Of a stretch of 64,000 bases of DNA, positions 1-11,975 are shown piece after piece. A program made the translations under genes and the position numbers. Location of the stretch: assembly GCF_010091945.1 (NCBI RefSeq), contig NZ_WVIE01000016.1, positions 62,001 to 126,000 of the forward strand, read 5' to 3'. Below the pieces are notes generated by a model. The model made no database searches. It saw nothing but the letters and a program-made list of their open reading frames with translations, and was not told where the DNA came from. Positions within the stretch are counted from its first letter, which is position 1; each line of letters starts with the position of its first letter. This stretch comes from Myxacorys almedinensis A. GTDB taxonomy: Bacteria; Cyanobacteriota; Cyanobacteriia; Leptolyngbyales; Leptolyngbyaceae.

Positions 1-120
1 GAAACTGTCCGGCGTCACATTGAGAACGCCCATAAGATAGGTTTGCTGCCCCCACAAGAAGGTGCGCTGAGCGCCATCACGGGGAGTAGAGCCGCGTAAC
101 GACCCAGAAGATGTTGACAT
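1..120 (-). CDS. folP: Dihydropteroate synthase, N-terminal part (truncated by window edge)
   Basis: Reverse strand from ATG at 120 reads MSTSSGSLRGSTPRDGAQRTFLWGQQTYLMGVLNVTPDSF; MGVLNVTPDSF is the DHPS signature. Confidence 0.85.
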   Translation of the reverse strand, partial: MSTSSGSLRGSTPRDGAQRTFLWGQQTYLMGVLNVTPDSF

Positions 121-262
121 ATGCGCCTCCTAATATTGTGATTTGTCAGCCGTCACAGGTCACTTGCTGAGAGCAATCTCTCACGGGATAGAGCCAGAAC
201 TACCACATAGGAAGGACGTTGGATACTAGCAAACACGAAACACTAGAAAGCAAATAAACGGT

Positions 263-553
263 TTGGGAGTAAACGCCATGCTAACTTTGTTTGCCGCTAC
301 ATTTCCAGAAGCTCCATCTAGTGCGCTATTTAACTGGCAGGGAACCCCTCTAATTATCGGTTCATGTTTGCTTGTATTGTTTATCGCTAGCCGTACAATT
401 AAATATCCTCAGGTTGGTGCCAGAATGCCACTGCCGTTTTCCAAATCTTTATTCAACAACATTAGTGTTGCTGGATTTTTAGCATCCATGAGTTTCGGTC
501 ATGTGATCGGTTTTCTGTTGACGCTAGCGATCGCGAATACAGGTCTGAAGTAA
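263..553 (+). CDS. psaK: Photosystem I reaction centre subunit PsaK
   Basis: 96 aa with two hydrophobic segments; RTIKYPQVG and SFGHVIG motifs typical of PsaK. Confidence 0.88.
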   Translation: MGVNAMLTLFAATFPEAPSSALFNWQGTPLIIGSCLLVLFIASRTIKYPQVGARMPLPFSKSLFNNISVAGFLASMSFGHVIGFLLTLAIANTGLK

Positions 554-573
554 TTCTTATACACTAAGCTAGG

Positions 574-599
574 GCAGGGATATCCTCTAGTATCCCTGC
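574..599 (+). terminator. Strong hairpin downstream of psaK (possible 3' processing/termination structure)
   Basis: GCAGGGATA (574-582) / TATCCCTGC (591-599), perfect 9-bp stem with 8-nt loop; no clear T-tract. Confidence 0.45.
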
Positions 600-688
600 T
601 GTGGAGCAATCCTGAACAAACAAAGCAAAAAAAAGAACGGATAAATCAATGGCTTGACAGCTTGTAGCGCATCGTGAAAACACGTTTC

Positions 689-2278
689 TTACAGCGGTCG
701 ATAAACTCGGTAATTAATATTTGGAAAAATATTGTCGATCGTTTCGACCTTTTCTAGCCAACCCGAATCGACTTTGCCAATATTGAGATCTTCGTAGAGT
801 TTATTGAAGCGCTGGAGATGCGATCGCGTTCTTCTCACCGCATACGGAACCATCGTCCCCGTCCGCATAATAAATGCCCAGTCCGACGATTGCGCCAACA
901 GCACCTCTCTCGCGGCTTGGTTCAAGGCTCGCCATTCCAACTCATCCGCTGGTTCGCGTTTGCCTAGCTCGATCATCCGCTCTGCGGCTTTGTGCAAGTG
1001 TGGATAAATCCAAGCGTTCGTATCATTGAGCCAGTATTCATGAAAGCCCTTATAGCCCCAGCTTGACTGGGAGGGGCGGCAAACTTGCTGAGTCGGCTCT
1101 GCCTTCAAGTAATCTGCCAGGTGGGTCATCGCAAACGTGTCTTGATCAAACCAAGACTTGCGGAACAAATAGTCGATAAACCATGGACCCTCATACCACC
1201 AGTGACCAAAAAGCTCTGCGTCATAAGGCGAAACCACGAGGGGTGGACGATGCATCATGCCGTAGAGGTTCTCAATTTGCCGCTCTCGGTTATACATAAA
1301 GTTTGCGGCATTCTCGGCAGCCTTTTCCTTCGCCCAGTATGGATCGTAGAGTTGCTTGTCTGACAGACCCAGCCCTTTTCCAGTGATCCGATGATATTTG
1401 ATGCCCACATTCTTACGCTGACCGTTGGGCATAATGTAAGGCTTAATGTATTCGTACTCGGCATCCCAGCCCAGATCGCGGTAAAACTCCCGATACTCTA
1501 CCGAGCCAGGATACCCCACTTCCGATGACCAAACCTGCTGCGACGATTCATGATCTCGCCCAAAGGCGGCAACCCCCGACTCGGTGAAAATCGGCGCATA
1601 GCTGCCAAAGCGAGGACGAGGACGGGCGTAGAGAATGCCGTGCCCATCGGTCAGAAAATAGCGCAACCCAGCGTCAGCAACCATGCGTTCTACCCCTTCG
1701 TAGTAAGCGCATTCTGGTAGCCAGATTCCTTTGGGTGGGCGTCCAAAGGTCTCTTCGTAGTGCTCGCACGCCACCTGAAGCTGTGCCCAGACGGCTTGCG
1801 GATACATCTTCATCAGTGGCAAATATCCATGCGTCGCGCCACAGGTAATAATCTCAAGATTGCCGCTATCCAGGAACTGCTTGAAGGCTTTGATCAAGTT
1901 GCGATCGTACTTCTCCCAGGTCTGTCGCACCCCGTTAAACTCTTTAGCATAGTGTTCTGCCAAATACTTCATGTGCCCGTTGTGGGCGTGGCGCTCGACT
2001 TCTAGTTCGGTCAATTCTTCTAGCTGAGCCAGATGCTCATCGTAGCGCTCTTGCAAGAGAGGATCGAGCAGCATCGACACCAAGGGCGGCGTCATGCTCA
2101 TCGTCATTTTAAAATCTATTCCATCGCGCTTGAGTCCCTCAAACACTTGGAGTAATGGGACATAGGTTTCTGTAATCGCTTCATAAAGCCATTCTTCTTC
2201 CAGCACATAATCGCTTTCGGGGTGCCGCACGAAGGGAAGGTGAGCGTGCAGAACGAGGGCAACATATCCAATACTCAT
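689..2278 (-). CDS. Glycoside hydrolase family 57 protein, 1,4-alpha-glucan branching enzyme type
   Basis: MSIGYVALVLHAHLPFVRHPE start, GIWLPECAY and SPYDAELFGHWWYEGP motifs of GH57; internal ATG at 2278 preferred over ORF-track start. Confidence 0.85.
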   Translation of the reverse strand: MSIGYVALVLHAHLPFVRHPESDYVLEEEWLYEAITETYVPLLQVFEGLKRDGIDFKMTMSMTPPLVSMLLDPLLQERYDEHLAQLEELTELEVERHAHNGHMKYLAEHYAKEFNGVRQTWEKYDRNLIKAFKQFLDSGNLEIITCGATHGYLPLMKMYPQAVWAQLQVACEHYEETFGRPPKGIWLPECAYYEGVERMVADAGLRYFLTDGHGILYARPRPRFGSYAPIFTESGVAAFGRDHESSQQVWSSEVGYPGSVEYREFYRDLGWDAEYEYIKPYIMPNGQRKNVGIKYHRITGKGLGLSDKQLYDPYWAKEKAAENAANFMYNRERQIENLYGMMHRPPLVVSPYDAELFGHWWYEGPWFIDYLFRKSWFDQDTFAMTHLADYLKAEPTQQVCRPSQSSWGYKGFHEYWLNDTNAWIYPHLHKAAERMIELGKREPADELEWRALNQAAREVLLAQSSDWAFIMRTGTMVPYAVRRTRSHLQRFNKLYEDLNIGKVDSGWLEKVETIDNIFPNINYRVYRPL

Positions 2279-2622
2279 AAGACGGTTGAGAGGTAGTTGG
2301 CGGAATCGATTGCCAAAATTGTAAAGCAAATTGGTAGAGAAAAAGTCGTATGGGGATCAGATTACGACCAAAGCGATCCCTCGCATTCACAAATTAAATT
2401 CAAATTAAGGTGAGATGAGATAAGCGGGATGACGATCAAAAAAAGCAATCCTATCCGAGCATTATCCGAGCCACATTAGCGGGATGCTCTCTTGATGAAA
2501 CCGGTTCAGAAACGCGGCTCAGAAATGATTAAACAGACTGGAGAAGCGCGATAGGATGAGACAGCCATTTCTTGCAATCTATTCCTTGTAATTTATAGGC
2601 TATACCCTAGCTGCCTTATCTT

Positions 2623-3396
2623 ATGGACGTTATTCCCGCGATCGATTTACTGGACGGCAAATGCGTTCGTCTTTACCAAGGAGATTACAGTCAATCGCAG
2701 GTTTTTGATGACGACCCGGTGGCGGTGGCGCGGCAATGGGTAGAAGACGGAGCCACGCGCCTGCATTTGGTTGATTTAGATGGGGCAAAGGCAGGGCATC
2801 CGGTAAATTTGGCGGCGATTCGAGCCATTGTACAGGCTGTAAATGTGCCTATTGAAGTGGGGGGTGGATTGCGCGATCGCACCAGTGTTGCCAGCCTCCT
2901 CGCTACGGGAGTGCGTTGGGCAATTTTGGGCACGGTTGCCGTTGAGCAGCCGGATCTGGTAGCTCAGCTTTGTGGTGAATTTCCGGGGCGGGTAATCGTC
3001 GGGATTGATGCACGAAATGGCAAGGTCGCGACGAAGGGATGGCTAGAAACCTCCGAGGTGTTGGCGACCGATCTGAGCGATCGCATGGCAAAACTGGGAG
3101 CCGCCGCCATTATCTACACCGACATTCACCGAGACGGAACGCTTCAAGGTCCCAATTTACCAGCATTGCGAGAAATTGCCTCTGTGGTAAACATTCCGGT
3201 GATCGCATCAGGAGGCGTCAGTTCGATTACCGATTTGCTGAGTCTGCTGGCGCTAGAACCCCAGGGCGTTACGGGTGCGATCGTAGGTCGGGCGATCTAC
3301 ACCGGAGATGTCTCTCTCAAAGAAGCCGTGCGGGCAGTCGGTCAGGGTCGCTGGCAAGACATTCCACCTGACTTTGGTTCCTCTGCCTTGGCGTAA
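2623..3396 (+). CDS. hisA: Phosphoribosylformimino-5-aminoimidazole carboxamide ribotide isomerase
   Basis: [38 protein letters not shown] motifs. Confidence 0.95.
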   Translation: MDVIPAIDLLDGKCVRLYQGDYSQSQVFDDDPVAVARQWVEDGATRLHLVDLDGAKAGHPVNLAAIRAIVQAVNVPIEVGGGLRDRTSVASLLATGVRWAILGTVAVEQPDLVAQLCGEFPGRVIVGIDARNGKVATKGWLETSEVLATDLSDRMAKLGAAAIIYTDIHRDGTLQGPNLPALREIASVVNIPVIASGGVSSITDLLSLLALEPQGVTGAIVGRAIYTGDVSLKEAVRAVGQGRWQDIPPDFGSSALA

Positions 3397-3563
3397 AGCA
3401 AGCGTTGAACCAGTAAAATCGGGTCATCCAGACTTCTGCTATGCCATGCGTTGCCATCAAGATTCTCTCGCCGCACCCTCGTTAAAGACAACGGTTGTCC
3501 CCACGGTTTTCCCAGGACTTTCACAGTAAACTGTCTGATGATGTCCATTGCAAGTCACGCTCT

Positions 3564-4795
3564 ATGGCAACGATTAACGACCATTATTTAAAGCTCAAAG
3601 CGGGCTATTTGTTTCCTGAAATTGCCCGTCGTGTCAGTGCCTTTGCTGCCGAGCACCCCGATGCGCCGATTATTCGACTTGGCATCGGAGATGTCACCGA
3701 GCCATTGCCCCAAGCCTGCCGCAGTGCGATGATCCGTGCGGTTGAAGACATGGGCGATCGCGCTCACTTTAAAGGCTACGGCCCAGAGCAGGGATATGAC
3801 TGGTTGAGAGGCGCGATCGCAACCCATGATTTTCAGTCTCGCGGCTGCCCCATCGAGGCATCAGAAATTTTTATTTCCGATGGCTCAAAATGCGATACTG
3901 GCAACCTGCTCGATATCTTTGGCAATCACAATGTGATTGCTGTCACCGATCCGGTTTATCCCGTGTATGTCGATACAAACGTCATGGCAGGGCACACCGG
4001 AGAAGCAAACGAGAAAGGTGAGTATGGCGGCTTGGTGTATTTGCCCATCACGGCTGAGAACCAGTTCACCGCGCAAATTCCATCGCAAAAGGTTGATTTA
4101 ATTTATCTCTGTTTTCCCAACAATCCAACCGGTGCCACAGCGACCAAAGCCCATCTCACTGCCTGGGTTGACTATGCCAAGGCAAATGGCTCGATTATCT
4201 TTTTTGATGCCGCTTACGAAGCCTTCATTACCGATCCGAGTGTGCCCCACTCCATTTATCAGATCGAAGGCGCGCGAGACTGTGCGATCGAGTTTCGCTC
4301 GTTCTCCAAAAACGCAGGCTTTACCGGAACTCGCTGTGCCTTTACCGTTGTGCCGAAAACGCTGACGGCTAAAGCTGCCGACGGCTCTGATGTCGAACTG
4401 TGGAAACTGTGGAACCGTCGCCAATCTACCAAATTTAACGGCGTCTCTTACATCGTGCAACGGGGAGCCGAAGCCGTCTACTCGCCCGAAGGTCAAGCCC
4501 AAACAAAGGCGCTCGTAGACTTTTACATGGAAAATGCCAAGATTATTCGCGAACAGTTGGCGGCGGCAGGCATTCAAGTCTATGGCGGAACCAATGCGCC
4601 CTATGTGTGGGTAAAAACGCCGAATAATCTATCGAGTTGGGATTTCTTTGACAAGTTGCTAAACGTCTGTAACGTAGTAGGTACACCAGGTTCAGGTTTT
4701 GGTGCGGCAGGCGAAGGCTATTTCCGTATTTCCGCGTTTAACAGTCGCGAGAATGTGAATGAGGCGATGAGGCGGATCACAGAAAGCTTTAAGGT

Positions 4796-4799
<4 letters not shown>
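3564..4799 (+). CDS. dapL: LL-diaminopimelate aminotransferase
   Basis: [24 protein letters not shown] start, [20 protein letters not shown] and [13 protein letters not shown] motifs; start at 3564 preferred. Confidence 0.95.
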
Positions 4800-6003
<1,204 letters not shown>

Positions 6004-6150
6004 CGTGGGACGGGCATGGCTGAATCTCGGTAGAAATCGCGGCTTGCTTCGATTTTTTGTAATGCCAGAATTCCGATCTTTAAAGAACTCGGAGTTCTGG
6101 GAATTTTGGTGTGCCATAGAGGAGTGAAGCGTGCACAGGCTTCTTCTCCC

Positions 6151-6630
6151 TCAACAGCACTTGACCCATGTGGCTTGAATGCCGCCATCTTGCCCTACAA
6201 AATACTCTTTCTTCCAAATCGGAGCGTTCGCCTTCAGCGTATCGATCGCATACTGGCAGGCGGCAAATGCATCGGCTCGATGGGGACTGCCGATCGCAAT
6301 GAGCACGCTAAGTTCACCAATTTCTAGTCGCCCCGTCCGATGGTGAATCACAACATGGGTAACGCTGCCCCAAGTGGCGCGAATCTGCGCGGCAATCTGT
6401 CGAAATACCTGGAGTGCCATCGGTTCATACGCTTGATATTCCAGAGCAATCACAGCGTTACCATTTGTGTTGTTGCGAACCATGCCGCTCATCGTTACGA
6501 TCGCACCATTGGCGGCAGCGTCTGCTAAGCGATGGGCTTCGTCAAATGCCAAGGGCGCAAAGGTAATTGCAAGGTGATCCCCTGGATGAGTTGAGAGCGA
6601 CTGAGCCGGTGTAAGCGAGGTTGAAACCAT
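6151..6630 (-). CDS. moaE: Molybdopterin synthase catalytic subunit MoaE
   Basis: LEYQAYEPMA, HRTGRLEIGE, PIWKKE motifs. Confidence 0.92.
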   Translation of the reverse strand: MVSTSLTPAQSLSTHPGDHLAITFAPLAFDEAHRLADAAANGAIVTMSGMVRNNTNGNAVIALEYQAYEPMALQVFRQIAAQIRATWGSVTHVVIHHRTGRLEIGELSVLIAIGSPHRADAFAACQYAIDTLKANAPIWKKEYFVGQDGGIQATWVKCC

Positions 6631-6669
6631 GAGATGTCACCGCAAAGAACTCATCCTCTATTGTGCATC

Positions 6670-7506
6670 TTATTGAAATCGTTTTTTCTCACTGCGATGC
6701 CGCATCAGTTCGGCAACGATGGCGATCAAGCCCGATGTCACCATCAAAAAGACGCTCAGCGCGTTAATGTCTGGTTTCACGCTAACTCGAATGCGGCTGA
6801 AAATCTCCATTGGCAAGGTTGCAACCCCACCTCCGGCTGTAAACTTCGAGATCAAAAAATCATCCATGCTCAGCACAAAGGCAAGCAGGCAGCCTGACAC
6901 GATCGCGGGCATCAGTTGGGGCAAAAGAACAGTAACAAGCGCCTGAAGCGGTGTTGCACCCAAGTCTAGGGCGGCTTCTTCTAGGTGAGGATTGATATCG
7001 ACTAACCGAGTAGACACAGACAGCGCAATGTAAGACAGGCAAAACACCACATGAGCCGCAATCACAGTCCACAAGCTCAGCGGAAGTGCGATCGCGGCGA
7101 GAAATACCAGGGTTGCCACCGCGATCGCAATGTCTGGAATAATCAACGGCAAATACGCGACTCCCTGATACAGCCCTTTTCCTAAGAACTGATATCGCGC
7201 TAAGCCAATCGCCATCAAGGTTCCCATCACTGCCGCGATCGCAACGGCGCTCAGCGACACGGTGAGGCTATCGGTCAGGGCAGAAAGAATTCGCCCGTCT
7301 TGGAAGAATTTGACATACCACGAAAAGGTGAATCCTGTCCATGCGGCACTATTGGGTGCTTCGTTGAAGCTGTAAAAGCCTAAAACTAAAATGGGCAGAT
7401 ACATAAAGCCGAACATGCCTGCCGTAAATCCGGCTTGCCAGGAAAATTTGGCTTGACTTGGCTTAGATTGACTTGGCTTAGATTGACTTTGCATGGTTGT
7501 CGCCAT
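6670..7506 (-). CDS. potC: Spermidine/putrescine-type ABC transporter permease (PotC-like)
   Basis: Inner-membrane permease with EEAALDLGATPLQALVTVLLPQLMPAI EAA loop; overlaps upstream potB. Confidence 0.85.
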   Translation of the reverse strand: MATTMQSQSKPSQSKPSQAKFSWQAGFTAGMFGFMYLPILVLGFYSFNEAPNSAAWTGFTFSWYVKFFQDGRILSALTDSLTVSLSAVAIAAVMGTLMAIGLARYQFLGKGLYQGVAYLPLIIPDIAIAVATLVFLAAIALPLSLWTVIAAHVVFCLSYIALSVSTRLVDINPHLEEAALDLGATPLQALVTVLLPQLMPAIVSGCLLAFVLSMDDFLISKFTAGGGVATLPMEIFSRIRVSVKPDINALSVFLMVTSGLIAIVAELMRHRSEKKRFQ

Positions 7507-8368
7507 ATTTGATTAGAAGCGCGATCGCAAGACTCACCAGCATAATTAGCACCATACTCAGCGCTGACCCAAAGCCCCAGTTCTGCGTCGCACCGAGAAA
7601 CTGGTTATAAATCAATCGCGCCGCTGTCATGCTAGACGTTCCGCCTAACAGTTCTGGATTGATAAAATCCCCTAACCCATTGATAAACACAAGCAACATT
7701 CCCGCTGCAATTCCGGGCAAGGTCTGCGGCACCGTGACGCGCCAAAAGGTTTGTTGAGGCGTTGCGCCCAAATCTGCCGATGCTTCGAGCAGCCGTCGAT
7801 CAAGCTTTTCGAGCGAGGCGTAGAGAATCAGCACCATGTAAGGCAGCAGGCTATACGTCATGCCGATCACAACCGCCGCGGGACGATTGAGCAGATCGAG
7901 CGTTGGCAGCCCAATGCTCGATAGAACAGTGTTTAGAACGCCCGTGGGTCGAAGAATCGTAATCCAGGCGTACGATCGCAGCAGCGAAGATGTCCACAAC
8001 GGCAGTACGAACCCAAGCAGCAGTAAGTTTTGCCATCGTTTGGGCGCGATCAGCGCGAGCCAATATGCCACCGGAAACCCCAGCGCCAAGGTTAACACCG
8101 TGGTTCCGATGGCAAGAAACAGCGATCGCGCAATAACTTGAAGCGCGATCGGTTGAAAAATGCGGAGGTAGTTGTCTAGCCCTGATGGATTGACAATGCC
8201 TCCAGGATTGATATTGGGAACTAGGCTTAGCTCAAAAATTAGCAGCGTCGGAACGACCAGCAGCAAGAGTAGCCACAGTCCTGCTGGAGCGAGCAGCAAC
8301 ACAGGCTGCACCCAGTTAGGAGCCGTTGTCGTAGTAGGTTTAGGCTTAGAAACAAAAGGGACAGTCAT
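7478..8368 (-). CDS. potB: Spermidine/putrescine-type ABC transporter permease (PotB-like)
   Basis: EASADLGATPQQTFWRVTVPQTLPGI EAA loop, LWTSSLLRSYAWITIL; overlaps potC by 29 nt. Confidence 0.85.
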   Translation of the reverse strand: MTVPFVSKPKPTTTTAPNWVQPVLLLAPAGLWLLLLLVVPTLLIFELSLVPNINPGGIVNPSGLDNYLRIFQPIALQVIARSLFLAIGTTVLTLALGFPVAYWLALIAPKRWQNLLLLGFVLPLWTSSLLRSYAWITILRPTGVLNTVLSSIGLPTLDLLNRPAAVVIGMTYSLLPYMVLILYASLEKLDRRLLEASADLGATPQQTFWRVTVPQTLPGIAAGMLLVFINGLGDFINPELLGGTSSMTAARLIYNQFLGATQNWGFGSALSMVLIMLVSLAIALLIKYGDNHAKSI

Positions 8369-8514
8369 GAAGGAGCGATGAAGGGGAGTCTCATAGGCAG
8401 AGTACCCAAAGTGTAATTCGTAATCTGTAATTAGTGGCTCGCTATTTTGGTCGGCGAAGTTATCGAGATACCAGAAAATTAGGCAAGCACCTCGATCGCA
8501 GCAGATAAACCAAA

Positions 8515-8543
8515 TACTCCCCCAAGTTAAACTCAGGGGAGTA
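8515..8543 (-). terminator. Rho-independent-like terminator downstream of the glycosyltransferase gene
   Basis: TACTCCCC (8515-8522) / GGGGAGTA (8536-8543), 8-bp perfect stem; minus strand continues TTTGGTTT. Confidence 0.55.
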
Positions 8544-8599
8544 GGAGTGGAGTATAACGATCCACATTACCTACCGTGCTGTGGGACTCTTTCTAGAAG

Positions 8600-9733
8600 C
8601 TAAGACTCAACAGCAGTAGCAATCTTACCTAAGGCAGGAATCTCTACAGGAGCTACTGAGGAGCGGGAAGGAACCCCAAAACGAGACGTTAGCGCATTAG
8701 CAAATGCATGAATAAAGACATTGTGGTTGTGTTGATTCATCACAAAGTCGTAGCCTTTTTGGGCAAGAGCTTCAGCCTTCTCAGGGTGATCGAGCAGGTC
8801 TGCGATCGCGGCTTTCATTCCGGTCGGGTCATTGGGCTTTACGCCGATCATATACCCTTGATCAATCAGATCTTCAACCAATCCGGGAGTCCGGGTCATA
8901 ATGACAGGTCGCCGACACGCGAAGGCTTCAAACAAGGTTGTCAAGCCTGCCTGATAGTTGTGATCTTGTAAGCTGATGACCACAACATCAGAATCTCGGT
9001 AAAGCTGACGCAATTCCCGAAAATCGTGGTAGCGACACACCATATTGCTTGGCAACACACTAGGCATAACGCGCGAAGACGCTTTGGCATCGGGAGACAC
9101 GGCTGACACGCGGACATCTACATCCAAATCTTGAACTGCCGCCGCTAGGGTGTGATAGTCTCGGCTTTCTAGACCACCGCTTCCAATTAAAGGACGTTTC
9201 TTTTCGGTTGATAAGGACTGACTTGGCGTAAAGAACCGAATATCTGTGTGCTGCTCTAAAAACAAAGAGACTCGCTCAGGGGGCAACTGCAAATAATCTT
9301 TTAGAAACTCAGCTTTGCAGGCTGTATTAGTCATAAACACATCAATCCGATGCTTGAGACCAAACGTTTTTAGCGCCAATCTTGCTCTCGGTCGGTCGGG
9401 GTTGTGCATGAAGACGACAAGCTTTGGTGCATTCTTGGGGTCGCGCAGAAATGCGATCGCATAGCCAACCGTCTCCCCAATGCAAAACACAACGTCGTCG
9501 CGAGTCAACTGAGGTGCAAGGCGTCGCGCTAGGGCCCAATCTTGAGGACGCCCCACCAATTTTGAGCACACTTTATCAGCAATGGAAACAGGATCATGTC
9601 CTGGTAGATGAATGGTTGCATCCAGAAGTAGGGCTGAATCCGACATACAGTGCCTCGGACGCCGATCATTATCCGCATCTTGGGCAATTTTGTCGAGTTC
9701 AAATGGGTGATTTAAAACGATATGATACCGCAC
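8600..9733 (-). CDS. Glycosyltransferase (GT4-like/group 1)
   Basis: C-terminal DSDVVVISLQDHNYQAGLTTLFEAFACRRPVIMTRTPGLVEDL donor-binding fold. Confidence 0.75.
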   Translation of the reverse strand: MRYHIVLNHPFELDKIAQDADNDRRPRHCMSDSALLLDATIHLPGHDPVSIADKVCSKLVGRPQDWALARRLAPQLTRDDVVFCIGETVGYAIAFLRDPKNAPKLVVFMHNPDRPRARLALKTFGLKHRIDVFMTNTACKAEFLKDYLQLPPERVSLFLEQHTDIRFFTPSQSLSTEKKRPLIGSGGLESRDYHTLAAAVQDLDVDVRVSAVSPDAKASSRVMPSVLPSNMVCRYHDFRELRQLYRDSDVVVISLQDHNYQAGLTTLFEAFACRRPVIMTRTPGLVEDLIDQGYMIGVKPNDPTGMKAAIADLLDHPEKAEALAQKGYDFVMNQHNHNVFIHAFANALTSRFGVPSRSSVAPVEIPALGKIATAVES

Positions 9734-10096
9734 CAGTTTCTCCTCCCAAGTAACAATTGAGGTTAATAGTTCGCAGGATTTTTATTCTAAGGAGGCTATT
9801 TCACCTAAAGGCGAATATCCAGAGCCGCTCTTTACCCTTTGAATGAACCCAAATAAGTCTTTAAGTACCGCACAGTGCAATCGCTATGTTGTGGCTAGTA
9901 TATAGGTATATTCAAGTACAACTGTTGCTCATACATAAGCTTTACAGAAGCCTGTACAGAGGTAAAGTTTCGGCAAACCCAGAAAGCTGACTTCGGAATA
10001 TACGCAACAGATTATTGCTTGACAAGCTAAGACCCTTAACAACTAAAGCTTTTAGTCACACATATGAGCCAATGGCAAAAGCTTTGAAATGAATGG

Positions 10097-11722
10097 TTAT
10101 AGCGTATGACCCAACAAAGCCTTCGTTGTGATGCCTAAACCAACCAGAGTGATCAACAAGGCACTCGCGGCTGGAACCAAGTTGCTTTGGGGTGTTTGAA
10201 GAGGCAGCCGTTCAAATAAATCCTTAGCGTAAACCAGCAGCAGTCCGACTCCAGTCAGTACGGCGGCTAAGCCCAAACTGAACGCGGACACTAAAACAAG
10301 CCCAAAACCTACCCGACCTAGCGCGATCGCACTCAGCAATACCACTAAGGCTGAGGGACAGGGCAATAGCCCGCCTGAAATTCCCAGCGCTAGAATGCTA
10401 GACCAGGTGATGCCAGCATCAGCCCCCAGTGGCAAATGAGAATGAGTCTTGTGCCCATGAATGAGGTCATCGGGATGATCGAGATCACAGGGATGGATCG
10501 GGGTGTCGCGATCGGGGATATGGGCGTGCTGGGGATGGTGAAGAGTGAGTTGCTCATGGCTGTGGTCATGAGCAGCTTGATCCCGACTACCACCACGGGC
10601 ATGGTTAGCCTCGCCCTGTCTGCGTATCCACGGCAAGACTTGAGAACGACGCAATTGATTGATGCCCAGATTCACTCCGATTCCGGTCATCAGCATTCCA
10701 GACAGTCCACTTAGCCAGGGGTACAGTTGCTCGGTCAGCATAAACTGAGACGTGCCAAGCATCACCAGCCCTAGGGCAAAGATCCCTGCGGTATGAGTCA
10801 GCGTTATGGTTAGCCCCAGAAACAGAGCATGATGCGCTTTGCTACGCGATCCCACCAGATAAGCACCCACTACGGTTTTGCCATGCCCTGGGGACAACGC
10901 GTGCAAGCCACCCCACACAAACGCGATCGCTAGCGCCAACAAGAGTGCAGAAAAATCGTATTCTTCTGACGTAACCAAGCGCGTGAAAGCATCGTTGTTT
11001 CTGCCTATCCACACCTGCCTTAAGCGCTCCGATGGTGTAGCTGCTTGCACGGTCGATTGAGACGGCAGAGACGGATTGATCTCAAAAGAGGCGCGTCGTT
11101 GATCTAGGAGATGACTGGGAAACTCGTTGGGATACTCAGTCAAGCGTTTTGTGATGCTAGAAGCAGAGGCATTGCTTTTGAGGGAACCATGATCTGCGGC
11201 TGTGACCACAACCTCGCGCCAGCCCAAACGCTGAGGGTAGACATTATCTTCAAATTCAATCAATTGATTTGCCTCGACTGATGGGCTGCCGTTTGCGATC
11301 GCGCGACTACTCTCGCTCCGAAAGCCGCAGGTTAAACGCAGGGTCGCTAAGCCGCCCATACCTGGAGGAAATTCAACGCTCGCCGTGTTGAGTGACAGTG
11401 CCAACGGCTGGTGGTTAACCTGCATCCGCAACTGAGAATTAACCTCGCGACATTTGCGATCGGGGTAGTTAACCGTTTCCGCAGGTTCAGCGTTGCGGTT
11501 GTGGTTGCCATCCATCTGGTTAATTTCCTGAAACGCTGGAATCTCAGCCATATCCAGAATATATTCCATCTCCACTGCCCCATCGTGTGCAACGTGCACG
11601 CCTGCGTAGTGATTGATGGTGAAATTGCCCAAAGGGTGAGCATCTGCGGCTGGCATCCATAGAAATACTGCCACGATCGTAGCTATCCAGGTTAAGCGAT
11701 GCAGCAGAGTTCTCATCATCAT
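10097..11722 (-). CDS. NicO/RcnA-like nickel/cobalt transport membrane protein with His-rich loop
   Basis: Signal-like N-terminus then HPLGNFTINHYAG; HALSPGHGKTVVGAYLVGS and SGGLLPCPSALVVLLSAIALGRVGFG transporter motifs; His-rich loop. Confidence 0.8.
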   Translation of the reverse strand: MMMRTLLHRLTWIATIVAVFLWMPAADAHPLGNFTINHYAGVHVAHDGAVEMEYILDMAEIPAFQEINQMDGNHNRNAEPAETVNYPDRKCREVNSQLRMQVNHQPLALSLNTASVEFPPGMGGLATLRLTCGFRSESSRAIANGSPSVEANQLIEFEDNVYPQRLGWREVVVTAADHGSLKSNASASSITKRLTEYPNEFPSHLLDQRRASFEINPSLPSQSTVQAATPSERLRQVWIGRNNDAFTRLVTSEEYDFSALLLALAIAFVWGGLHALSPGHGKTVVGAYLVGSRSKAHHALFLGLTITLTHTAGIFALGLVMLGTSQFMLTEQLYPWLSGLSGMLMTGIGVNLGINQLRRSQVLPWIRRQGEANHARGGSRDQAAHDHSHEQLTLHHPQHAHIPDRDTPIHPCDLDHPDDLIHGHKTHSHLPLGADAGITWSSILALGISGGLLPCPSALVVLLSAIALGRVGFGLVLVSAFSLGLAAVLTGVGLLLVYAKDLFERLPLQTPQSNLVPAASALLITLVGLGITTKALLGHTL

Positions 11723-11975
11723 TTACTTACCAGAACCAAAGGTGCAGGGGCAAAGGGGAGCCAGCTTGCTTAGAACCAGTCAGATCCTGGTCAGATCTAA
11801 GGTCTGCTTGGCTACCTCCTCATGAGCTCCTCATCATCGTCGTAGTTGAGCGCCATTATACTGTCATACATTGGAAAGGCTAGCCTGAATCACAGACAGA
11901 AACGCTACCAAGCGAGCGGCATCTGCGATACCCTGTGAGCGCCCGTAAAACGTTCCTGTTGAACCTGCTAATTAT

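Noticed and set aside
804-2390. Several ORFs antisense or out of frame to the GH57 gene (804-1007 +, 1085-1363 +, 1760-2005 +, 1255-1464 -)
   Set aside because: They lie inside a well-supported coding gene and the translations show no family features; typical shadow ORFs.
4098-4577. 159-aa minus ORF within dapL
   Set aside because: Antisense to strongly supported dapL; composition is that of a shadow ORF.
9882-9986. 34-aa ORF MLWLVYRYIQVQLLLIHKLYRSLYRGKVSANPES considered as a small photosynthetic membrane subunit
   Set aside because: Does not match PetN, PsbX or other known small subunits; likely chance.
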